A stretch of 64,000 nt of DNA from Rhyacophila brunnea (taxonomy: Eukaryota; Arthropoda; Insecta; Trichoptera; Rhyacophilidae): assembly GCA_022495005.1 (NCBI GenBank), contig JAGYXB010000440.1, forward strand, positions 1,736,001 to 1,800,000. Direction: 5' to 3'. Below, in pieces: positions 55,610 through 64,000 of the stretch (the first letter of the stretch is position 1; every line of letters begins with the position of its first letter). Made by a program: the position numbers and the translations under genes. The notes under the pieces were generated by a model. It worked only from the letters and a program-made list of their open reading frames with translations, did not search any database and was not told the origin of the DNA.

Positions 55610-56160
55610 CGATTATGTATCTATAGTCTAATATACGATTACATCTCTCGATTAACATCTTTGTAAAAACGTGCATTGGCAAAGCGCAATGATAAAGCTT
55701 TGAAAGCGCTGGCAAATATGGTGCATTCTGTTCCTACTGAGTTCACCGAAAACCACATACCTACTTTAATGGTTTCGCTAGCGAGCAAAAGCTCATCCAT
55801 ATAATACTAGAATCTAGATAGATCGTAACGTGATTCGTGAAACAACAAATATATTACTGTTTTATATTTTCTGAATACATAATTTAATAAGGAAACATAT
55901 ACATTTTTTCCCGCTTTTTAAGCAAAAATTGATTGTCATTGGAGAGCTAATTCGCGATTATTCAACAAAACAATAAGACGTTTAGGTTCAGCTAATTTAA
56001 TTTATTTTAAGCATGCCGACATCTAATTGCTATACCGAACGAGTATTTTCTGAGATGAATTTAAAAATGTCAGATGCAACAAACAGGAATAATGCTGATG
56101 TTCTATTGAGTTGATAAAATCGGAATAACTCAACATGATACTTATACCTACTCATGTGCT
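55610..56160. other. No recognised feature
   Basis: AT-rich DNA. At 56012-56065 the words ACCGAACGAGTATTTTCTGA give a reading NCYTERVFSEMNLKMSD, which resembles the 'cERvFS-mn-ik' part of a hAT dimerisation region. It is only about 17 residues long, so it is noted but not called separately. Confidence 0.35.
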
Positions 56161-56167
56161 GAATTTT

Positions 56168-56475
56168 ACCAACTCATTACGCTGAGAGTGAAGGGATGAC
56201 GTTGGACCTGGCTCGGCCACGTGCTGCGGATGCCAGAAGAGAACCTCAAACTGGCTTACCTGCTCTTCAAACCGACTGGATTCCGGCATCCTGGAAAGCC
56301 GGTAAATACTATAAGTATATAGAGTGTATACTGCGGAGCTACGGGATGCTGGTTTGACCTGGAATGAAGCAAGAAAACTGGCAAGGGACAGGGATTCTTG
56401 GAGGCGCCGTGCGGTGTCCATATGCTCCGACTGAGGGGCGGATATAGCCGAAGAAAAAGAAGAAGCTACGGCCAT
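56168..56475 (+). pseudogene. RTE/Proto2-like LINE C-terminus with GAAGAAG tail
   Basis: First block: WTWLGHVLRMPEENLKLAYL. After a disrupted 30-bp stretch, a second frame reads ELRDAGLTWNEARKLARDRD, then SWRRRAVSICSD and a stop, followed by GCCGAAGAAAAAGAAGAAGC. The 'GH-lRM' block, 'GLtW-ea-klArDR--WR--v--lC' end and GAA-type tail are typical of this LINE group. A frameshift separates the blocks at about 56300-56340. A fragment of family G (ACGGCCATATATTTCCAATA) follows directly. Confidence 0.75.
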
Positions 56476-56499
56476 ATATTTCCAATACAATAGCTTACG

Positions 56500-57810
56500 G
56501 CAACGCCGACTATATTCAGGACGTGGCACTGAATAGCAAATTACGGCGGTAGTGCTAGACGTAGATGTCAATATATAGAAGGCGCACAATAGTTATTGAT
56601 TATCTTCGAATGCGATGCGGTAACCTGTCCACAATAAATGAAGATTTTCGATTGCATATTTCACTAAAATTATTACCAATTAAGTACGTCAATATGCAAC
56701 AGTCGTCATTTTCTACAAACAGTTTACCATATTCCATTTTAAATATGAGCAATAACTAGCCCTACCATCGAAGTCTACTGTTTCGTGTCACGGCCTGACT
56801 ATTTTGTGGGCATTGGCTCGCGGTGAATTGTGATAGTATAAATATGCGGACACGATAATTGACAGGTAATACAATTAAAATTGTCATAATATTATGTATA
56901 ACCACCAAAATACAATTTTAGCACTATTTAAATAACTCGGAATAAATAAATCCGATCATAATACAATTATGTAGGTTGGTATTTGGATAGAATACCGAAT
57001 GAGATATCAACATAATAACTCAACTAAACGTTAATTTAATTTAAATCATTGAAAACAAGTTTTCCAAGTAACCATCGAATATGTTAATCAGTATAGAATG
57101 ATATAAGGCTAGAGACAATGTAAAATGACATAAATTATTCAACGATATTAATATTAATTTAATAACTTTTAGCTACCTACTCATATAGAGTTTATATATA
57201 CAAACAATGTTATAGTTACGTATTTTATGGTAAATCAGTATTTTAATTTTATAATAATATGCATAGTTTAATAAAGTGTTTACAAGGTATGTCGAAGGAT
57301 AAATGGATGAATGATTCCGGAAATGAAATGAAGACATCCTTTAGCAAAATTTTTAATAGATTACAGTGAGACAATAATATGTCAAATGACTTTATGTACA
57401 ACATTTAGCACTTGTGGAAACGGTGTTCTATATTATCTCGTTCACAATTCGAACATCTATAAATAATAAAATACTGTAGGTAATTTTAAATAATATTGTA
57501 TCTTTTTTTTCATGTCCATAAATGTTACGTTAAATAATCCGTGGAGGGAAAGCGACAATGATGTCGTGTTTGCAATTCCGGGATTAGAATTCTCCGCCAT
57601 GATCATTCCGAGATTTGTGAAAACACGAAATTTGACCAGTTTTTTTGTTAACAGAAACGTATCTCGTGACATAACTACCTATTTAAAATTTATTTATATA
57701 AAATATAAGTACTTAGTTAAATCAAAAAAATAATACTTATCCACTTTTTCCCCATGCCATTAATTTTGTGGAATTTGATGCCTTGAGCGCGTAGTTATTA
57801 GTGATTGAAT
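56500..57810. other. No recognised feature
   Basis: AT-rich DNA. The small open frames at 56565 and 57512 have no motif. Confidence 0.4.
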
Positions 57811-57814
57811 AATA

Positions 57815-57885
57815 GCCAGATCAATGGCAAGACCACTGACGGACATTGAATGATGTTATTATGAATTCGAATCCCATTCAATCCA
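57815..57885 (+). other. tRNA-like relic
   Basis: GCCAGATCAATGGCAAGACC then GAATTCGAATCCC (57863-57875, B-box-like). Stems do not close. Confidence 0.3.
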
Positions 57886-57996
57886 GATGGTTTTTCTACG
57901 ATTTTTTAAATTGCTGAATTTAACATTCTTAAATCTTACATAATATATTCAGAACTGAATAAAAAATCCCCTTGAATATTACATTAAACTCGTTAA

Positions 57997-58610
57997 GGCT
58001 TGTACCTCAGTTGAGGCATGGTCTAAAACAGCGCTCGAAATGTAAAATTTTACGAACCGGAGCGCTCGATAATTTTACGAAAATATTACCTAACATTATT
58101 ATCTAACTGTATATGTATTTTAAAAAATAAGTGTGTTAGATTTTTTTATTATATGGCATATGTCGCTCATACGGTCAAATTAATATTTCCACGAGACGGA
58201 GCGATAATTTTGGGGATGTTACGAACCGGAACGGCGCTCCGGTGCGTTCCGATCCATTTCGAGCCCTGGTCTAAAAAGATCGTGGCTAGGCGATGCGCGG
58301 ATTGCGGGTCGCGTGTGCAAATGACGCATGCCGAACGAAATATAATTTGTCATATAAATCCAACATGCGTCTATTGTTTATTGTTCTATTAGTAACAATA
58401 ATAATATATTCATTGACATGTTTTCTTTTTCAAGTAAATGGGTAACGTTTTTAGTAATCTTTACACGATTTAAGAATTAATACCACCGTCGCCACCACGA
58501 AACACATTGACGTGTTCCCAGCTCGACGTTCTCTCTCCGAATGCCAGCGAGTCCAAAATTTCGTCGCGCCTATAGTTGAAAATTATTAGCCGTTTCACTG
58601 ATGTATCGTC
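57997..58610 (-). mobile_element. TTAA-flanked MITE family H, copy 4, split by a hAT
   Basis: TTAA at 57993-57996 and 58611-58614. Minus orientation: TACCTCAGTTGAGGCATGGT, then a hAT (58029-58268), then GATCGTGGCTAGGCGATGCG, AACATGCGTCTATTG, TCTTTACACGATTTAAGAAT and AGCCGTTTCACTGATGTATC. Removing the hAT and one TSD gives the family's size of about 365 bp. Confidence 0.75.
58029..58268. mobile_element. hAT MITE with CAGSGCTCGAAATG ends, exact TSD
   Basis: The left end is CAGCGCTCGAAATGTAAAAT; the right end reads inward CAGGGCTCGAAATGGATCGG. GTCTAAAA is exact on both sides (58021-58028, 58269-58276), and other H copies show the empty site. 240 bp. The subterminal ACGAACCGGAGCGCTC and ACGAACCGGAACGGCGCTCC words run in the same orientation near both ends. 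Confidence 0.9.
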
Positions 58611-58619
58611 TTAAGGTTT

Positions 58620-60280
58620 CTGGAATCGCAAATCCTTCTAGGCTTCTAGGCATATTATAATATTATCTACTATGTTCATGTTCCTGCTCTCCATTTCTAT
58701 ACTACGTATACGTATAATATGGTTGCTAGTGATTACCAATAATGAATTTAAGTGAAACCGGCCCAAGCCGTAAAAGAGTCACTATAAAATGGCCACGCGT
58801 CGTATTGGAAGCAGGCGATGGTTAAACCAAATTGATTGTTTATTTTGCTGAACGACTCCGGAGTCTCAGGGTATGCACAAGTGTTCTGTTTAAATGGTAA
58901 ATAAACATTTCCTTACATTTTTTGTTCATAAAATAAAGAATAGCTGTTGTAATATTCGTAGTAAAAAGATGTCAATTGAATACGACGGGTAGAATAGGTA
59001 CAGTAAATTACAATCGTTGGTCAACACCACAAAACAGATAATAATATAATAATTTCTGAGTTCCCTGGTCAAAACAGCCAATAGCATGTTTTTGACGAAG
59101 GACACAAACTAATATTACATTAATAATTCTCTCTTATATTGTATTTTTTACTTTTACATATTCATCGCGTATAAAAAATATAATATTTGTAACAGGTGTG
59201 TCGCTCACAGACAGAAAACAGGGGGACCAAGATCTGAACAAAAACGAACCATAAGTGCGAGTGAGAAAGCATTCGACACGCTTATATCTCCGCAATTTGC
59301 GATAGACTCTTCTAACGCTGTTAGAGTAAGATAGAATATCTACGGCTGAATTAAATATTTTTTGTACACGTCGCCGGTAAATATTGATTTGGATGACTAC
59401 AATCATCTACAGTCATTTAAAGACTGCGAACACGTTATACAATTTATTGTTTTTGTGTTAAATATAAAGTTATTGCTAATTACTTTTTGTTATTTTAGTA
59501 GAACATAATATGGTTATGTTGTGTTTAAATTTGGTAGCCGTACTGAGAAGCAACATGTTGGTATAACGTTTTATAGTTAAGTTAATAATAATAAAATCGA
59601 GGTTCTACTACATTTACTATACTATTACGAGAAAAAATCATCTGATGTTTGGATAAGTATAATTATATATAATTATGTTGTGACTCGAAAGAATCATAGA
59701 CATTTTGTCTTATTCATAAGATACCTATCTGTTGTGAAAAATAGTGTCTATAAAACCTGTGTTCTTGCGACAGGATTTGTCTAATAATATTCTTAAAATG
59801 ATCCTCAGAATTATTATAGAAAATATATAACTAATTTGTTATTTAGTCGTAAATATTTGACATTTTAACTTCTGTATTTTCAGTGAATTTCATAACACAA
59901 TCAGTCCCTGCATAATTGGTATAATAAATCATTATGTGTCGTTATGATAACAAAGCCACCTAATTTGTATGTTTTGTATAAAATTACCTTATCACAAGAA
60001 ACATTTCTCGGTAACTTGAAAGGCTGTTGATTGTGTGTTACTAATTTGTATAGAATAAATTCTAAAATAACAAAATACCGGTTTCCAACCGATTTAATTA
60101 CGCATTTTCGAATTAAGTGTAATCAAAATTAAGTTAATACTATTCAATATATACATCATAAATTAACACGAACCTGGCCAATATTATAATCTTTACATTT
60201 GTCAATTACACGAGCAGTCGCTATACTGAGACTTGCTGAATCAACATTTTAGGTGACAATTAATCAGATCGTAATTTAAT
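58620..60280. other. No recognised feature
   Basis: AT-rich DNA. The 90-codon minus frame at 59134-59406 has no motif I recognise. Confidence 0.35.
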
Positions 60281-60289
60281 GGGTGGTGG

Positions 60290-60410
60290 CGCTTTTTGAA
60301 GTGGCCTGTATAATTTTGAAGGTGATTGTGGATAGTGGATTTAGGGGCGGGGGCGATTTAACAGGATGCCATACACTGACCTTTTACGATGTTGATGATG
60401 GCTCCGTGGT
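60290..60410 (+). repeat. Dispersed repeat R, copy 2
   Basis: Parallel to 28960-29090: AGTGGCCTGTATAATTTTGA, AGGTGATTGTGGATAGTGG, ATTTAGGGGCGGGGGCGATT, CCATACACTGACCTTTTACG. A short ATGATG run follows at about 60498-60520. Confidence 0.45.
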
Positions 60411-60689
60411 CTGGTTGCACGATCACTCGCGCGGTATTGTTTGTTTGGGTTACCCAGTATGCGTCACTTGACGTTACACTGTGGATGGGTGATAATTAGG
60501 ATGATGAATGATGATGATTGGTTATATGATTGATGAGAGCCGGTATCACGGCTTTGCAGGTATTCAGAAGAATCGCTTGGACGACGATCACACTATATCA
60601 TTCTGACCCGTTCGAGGCCCACGAACAATTTCTGAACCAGTCTGTATAATATCTCGACTCGTTCGTATCGTATCAGATATAGCTCGAAA

Positions 60690-60928
60690 CAGCGCTCGAA
60701 ATGGAAAATTTTACGAACCGGAGCGCTCGATAATTTTATGAAAATATTAACATTGTTATCTAATTGTACTATACCTATGTATTTTATAAAAATAAGTTAG
60801 ATTTTTTATTATATGACATATCTAGCTCAGGCGGTCAAATTAATATTTCCATGAGACGGAGCGATAATTTTGGAGATTTTATGAACCGGAACGGCGCTCC
60901 GGTGCGTCCCGGTCCATTTCGAGCCCTG
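60690..60928. mobile_element. hAT MITE CAGSGCTCGAAATG, copy 2
   Basis: 239 bp, collinear with 58029-58268 at about 90% by eye, with identical ends. Octamers GCTCGAAA (60682-60689) and GCTCTAGA (60929-60936) agree at 6 of 8, so this copy may be older. Confidence 0.85.
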
Positions 60929-60986
60929 GCTCTAGAAAGCCTACGCGCTCGGCGGTTTTGAAGTAACTGCAAGTTGCTCGCAAATC

Positions 60987-61018
60987 GCAATTACGGTCTT
61001 CTTATGACCCGTAATTGC
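60987..61018. other. Perfect 10-bp hairpin
   Basis: GCAATTACGG (60987-60996) and CCGTAATTGC (61009-61018) pair across a 12-base loop. There is no T run after it and no gene nearby. Function unknown. Confidence 0.45.
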
Positions 61019-61024
61019 TCATCG

Positions 61025-62745
61025 TCTGGTCTTGTGACAATACTGAATTAGGGATTTGAGTAGCGGGGGACTAAGGATGAATGAGACCACAATTTGGCCC
61101 AACCAATGGGAATGTAACGATTTAGAATCACCGACTAGACGGGACAACTAGATTATGAATAACTGGGCACGTACTATACGCACGTAATAAATGTACGTAG
61201 GCAAGCAAATATACCTAATACTTATAAAATTTCTACCCGTAACAAATCTAGGTTTATGCCTATCATAAATACTAAACTTATGTCAGTAGTGTACTTTCTC
61301 ACTCTGTGATGCAGTGAACTGCATAGTTATTTACAACAATATTTACAAATCTGTCGAAATTCCGTAAATTGCGCAATATTTATGTCATCGAATTTTTGAT
61401 TGGTACAATAATCTACTATGCAAAACTTCAATATGTCGACTGTCAACGACCAATCAGATTAATGTCAAACAGGAACTTCTTGTCCACGTGTTAAAACTGT
61501 GAACTAACGATCCCATCCAGTGTAGCTAATCCCACTTCCGTTTTCAAATGAGGAACGCCCCCAAATGTATCATTTCATTTTATGCTCCCGTAGTGTACGG
61601 GTCTATCAATATACGTAATTTGAAGCTTTGTTTACGAAAAATAATATATATGTCTAAAACGATCAGGAGTGACGATAGAATTATTATTAGTAAACTTGTG
61701 GTTCATTGCGAAGAAGAAAAAGAGTCGCATCTAATTGGAGAGCCGATACATTATTTAAACACGCCTATAGCACGCGTTACCGCCATGACAGAAACGACAC
61801 TGAGAAGTCTTCTATATACGACTACAGCGATTTCCTGTTATCGTCGATTTCTTGTTGTCGGACAATAGATAGTAGCATTCAATTAATTTTATTAACAGTA
61901 TTGTGCAATATTTTGCCGCGGATTAATAACACGTCCAAGAAACATTTAGTGTGGAGGGGGGGTTGTTTTTAGGCTTTTTGTGTTGTATAATCTCCTTGTG
62001 TAGGTACTCGCGGCTTTAAGCAATCAGCGAATCTGCCGATTAAGTTGGGCTAAAATAGATGTATTCTGTCCATGATTAAAGAAACCGACTGACAACTTAC
62101 TTAGATTTTGACAACATACTTAAGTACTTACCTCATTTTCCAACTCGCATCTTTCACTGTATGTGTGAGTGCTCGTATCATTTGAGCTATTGACTCATGC
62201 GAAATAATTATAATATTACATTTAAGTGTTGAATTTATTTAACTATTAAGTTTAATGTTTGTAATATTTTCGACAACCCTGCTGGGAACTGCAGCACATG
62301 GCTGTCTCCTGGACAGGAATAGCACGGTCCCTCTTCCCTCTCTGTTCACTGGTGCAACTCTTTCGCTCGCTCTTCCTCCCAAATCGTAAGCATGGTGATG
62401 TGAATGCACCACACCTCTATTTTTCACGTCATTTATTGCGAGCAATGCCAAAAATGTTTTCAGCCAATTAATAATACAACTTATTAAAAGAACGATTTCC
62501 CTAATTGCATACAATTAAATTTAGATTTAAAAAACGGAACTGAATGACTGAGTGCCATGAAACATTTATATTTTGGAATTTAGACTAAATAAATAAAATA
62601 ATATGTAAGTGAGAATATCTTTTACATGTGAACATTTCACTGTGTCGACATGGTTTTCTCCAGGAGCATACTATTATTTACTTTTAGTGTTTATTATGGA
62701 GAGAGTGACGAGTGAAAAGATCTGTCCGTCTTCTCACGTATGCAT
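61025..62745. other. No gene recognised
   Basis: Two overlapping plus frames (106 and 88 codons, 61548-61972) and one 91-codon minus frame (62239-62514, over a GC-richer patch) show no motif I recognise. The rest is AT-rich. Confidence 0.35.
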
Positions 62746-62752
62746 GTGAAAC

Positions 62753-63038
62753 GGTTACAATATGTAAATTGTACGTAAAACATTTCACCGTGGCACATTT
62801 CGCCGTGAGCTTTTTTATCGGAAAGAGATGACCGTATACTATACGGTCTCCGATTGTATTAGATTCAATGTGAACATTAATTCAATTTTCATAGCTGATT
62901 TTGATAAAATTCACGATTTCGAGAATGAAAGCGTAACCTAACTTAATAAATTATCCAGTATACCGGCTATTTTCAAAATTTGTGTCCCGTGAAGTGTAAA
63001 CCTTCTGTAAACCGACAAGAACCGTGTTTTATTTAGAC
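62753..63038 (-). repeat. Family G repeat, copy 5
   Basis: Plus reading: ATGTAAATTGTACGTAAAAC, GTGGCACATTTCGCCGTGAG, CATAGCTGATTTTGATAAAA, GCGTAACCTAACTTAATAAA (eroded CCTAA array), CCAGTATACCGGCTATTTTC, CGACAAGAACCGTGTTTTAT. It breaks at TTTAGAC, where a hAT end begins. Confidence 0.65.
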
Positions 63039-63134
63039 CAGTGCTCCGCAACCTTTTCTCAGCCACGGTCTTCAGGTCTTCCCAGAATTCCGCGGCACAC
63101 CACACGTAAAACAATTTATACACCAAAACATTGA
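63039..63134 (+). mobile_element. hAT left-end fragment
   Basis: CAGTGCTCCGCAACCTTTTC, then TCAGCCACGGTCTTCAGG and GCGGCACACCACACG. The 'CAGTG-TC--CAACCTTTT ... CGCGGCACACC' order is a widespread animal hAT end. The 3' part is replaced by a family C fragment, so no TSD can be checked (left octamer ATTTAGAC). Confidence 0.6.
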
Positions 63135-63330
63135 CCCCAGGCCAGAATACTCGGCGCCCCCCCACCTATCGCTAGGGTTAAAGGCAGTGTGATACTTTAA
63201 AATAGCGTTTTTTCAAATGATGTTCGATGTAAAATTAATCGTATTGATTCTATGTTTAGCGACTTTTTGTATTTATTAATACATCCACTTGAATTACGGT
63301 TAGTTGTCGTTTTAACAATAACACAATTGA
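63135..63330 (+). mobile_element. Family C fragment, copy 6
   Basis: CCAGGCCAGAATACTCGGCG, CACCTATCGCTAGGGTTAAA, GGCAGTGTGATACTTTAAAA, TAGCGTTTTTTCAAATGATG and ATACATCCACTTGAATT follow the order of copies 1 and 2. Both termini are missing. Confidence 0.65.
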
Positions 63331-63379
63331 CACAATAATAATAAATTGTATCCCACAATCGTATCGAGGGTATACTTGC

Positions 63380-63640
63380 AGAACGCATTAAGTGAGTTTT
63401 TGCTGTTTTTCTGTTTTAAATGCCAAAATTCTTAGAATTTTACGCTCTACGTTCTGTTAAAACGCACTTAGTCATAGGATATACTGGTAAGAAAATAGAA
63501 ACTGCATTAAGTCATATTGTTATTTTTTTATACTGACAGAAAGCATTATATGACCTATAATGCGTTATGTGTGTACAAAATACAGGACTTGTAACATGGC
63601 ATATGCATTAAGTGTGACATAATGCATTCTGTCAGTACAA
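63380..63640. repeat. Cluster of GCATTAAGT-type words
   Basis: ACGCATTAAGTGAG (63385), ACGCACTTAGTCATA (63460), TGCATTAAGTCATA (63513), AAGCATTATATGACC (63540), AATGCGTTATGTGTG (63558), ATGCATTAAGTGTGAC (63605) and ATGCATTCTGTCAG (63620) are variants of one word at irregular spacing. It may be a decayed TIR or subterminal-repeat zone. The stretch after it to 64000 holds only an unrecognised 64-codon frame. Confidence 0.4.
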
Positions 63641-64000
63641 ATTTTGTCAATAGATGTCACCATAGGGCATAGGCCATACCTTTGCAATTTTAATTCATCT
63701 GTCTTTAGTGATTAGTGAAACAATACATTGAACCATTTGAAGAATTTATTAGAATGGCTTCGTCTCAAAGAGCTAAACATAATATATTAAAGATGTGTTG
63801 GAGTTGTTCTTATGATCGCAAAAAAGATTACATTCTAAAAAATGTTGAGATTGAAATTCCCGTTGATAGAAAACCAAGGAATGAAAAAAGAAAATCCAGA
63901 CAAAACTAAAGAGTTATTTCTTTTTCAAGAGTGGACAAAAAGTCAGAGTCTGAAATTTTTTTTAGAGTACTTTACACATTTCGAATAGATCAGTAATTCA

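Noticed and set aside
61548..61972. Two overlapping plus frames of 106 and 88 codons
   Set aside because: No motif, different frames over the same DNA, no supporting context.
63754..63909. Lysine/arginine-rich 51-codon frame starting MASSQRAKHN
   Set aside because: A plausible start context, but too short and at the window edge. It could be a transposon first exon; no evidence to decide.

Overview
The window looks like AT-rich, repeat-dense intergenic or heterochromatic DNA from an insect. Evidence: no long open reading frame, many hAT-type DNA transposons with 8-bp target-site duplications (TSDs), LINE tails of arthropod type, and short arrays of the arthropod telomere pentamer TTAGG. Low GC and the frequent GTAGGTAC/TACCTAC words would suit an aphid or other hemipteran. 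That is inference; Lepidoptera are not excluded. I found no host gene I can defend, no intact transposase and no intact tRNA or rRNA gene. The recognisable coding matter is transposon relics.

Layout. 1-8.6 kb: a LINE C-terminal pseudogene (1.66-2.4 kb), a GC-ended MITE (family C, 4.49-4.81 kb), a tRNA-like relic, and a TTAGG-bearing repeat (family G) split by a 5'-truncated LINE with a 15-bp TSD (6.27-7.08 kb). 8.8-13.2 kb: several copies of hAT family A (ends CAGTGGCGAAGGGTGG), one holding a Penelope-like inverted insertion and one holding a family C element. 13.8-17.4 kb: family D repeats, a LINE-like 3' end, a fold-back with TTAGG/CCTAA at its apex, and a G copy split by a TTAA-flanked MITE (family H). 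19.4-29.97 kb: family K repeats, further G, E and A copies, tRNA-like relics, a GGCCGG-ended element and a hAT relic. 31-36.3 kb: Penelope-like fragments, and H, E and K copies.

36.57-43.12 kb is the centrepiece. A composite hAT element is bounded by an exact 8-bp TSD (AGTAGATA). It holds two direct partial copies of itself, each with a C element at the same site, plus two younger hAT insertions, a reversed RTE scrap, a hAT transposase C-terminus and a tandem array with a period near 114 bp. Next, 43.42-44.95 kb is a terminal-inverted-repeat (TIR) element with 30-bp-spaced motifs. 45.1-51.8 kb: another H copy with a LINE tail in it, a GC-rich island of unknown nature, a TTAA MITE, a complete A copy and an RTE tail with a 15-bp TSD. 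52.19-54.91 kb: a family E shell enclosing a 0.3-kb fold-back and a 1.4-kb palindrome whose right arm is split by a hAT (8-bp TSD). 56-64 kb: a LINE tail, a reversed H copy split by a hAT with an exact TSD, a second copy of that hAT, a G copy, a hAT end and a family C fragment.

The elements work together only as a nesting record. Insertions within insertions, each with its own TSD, give a relative order of events. Boundaries given as 'about' come from similarity to other copies inside the window, judged by eye.
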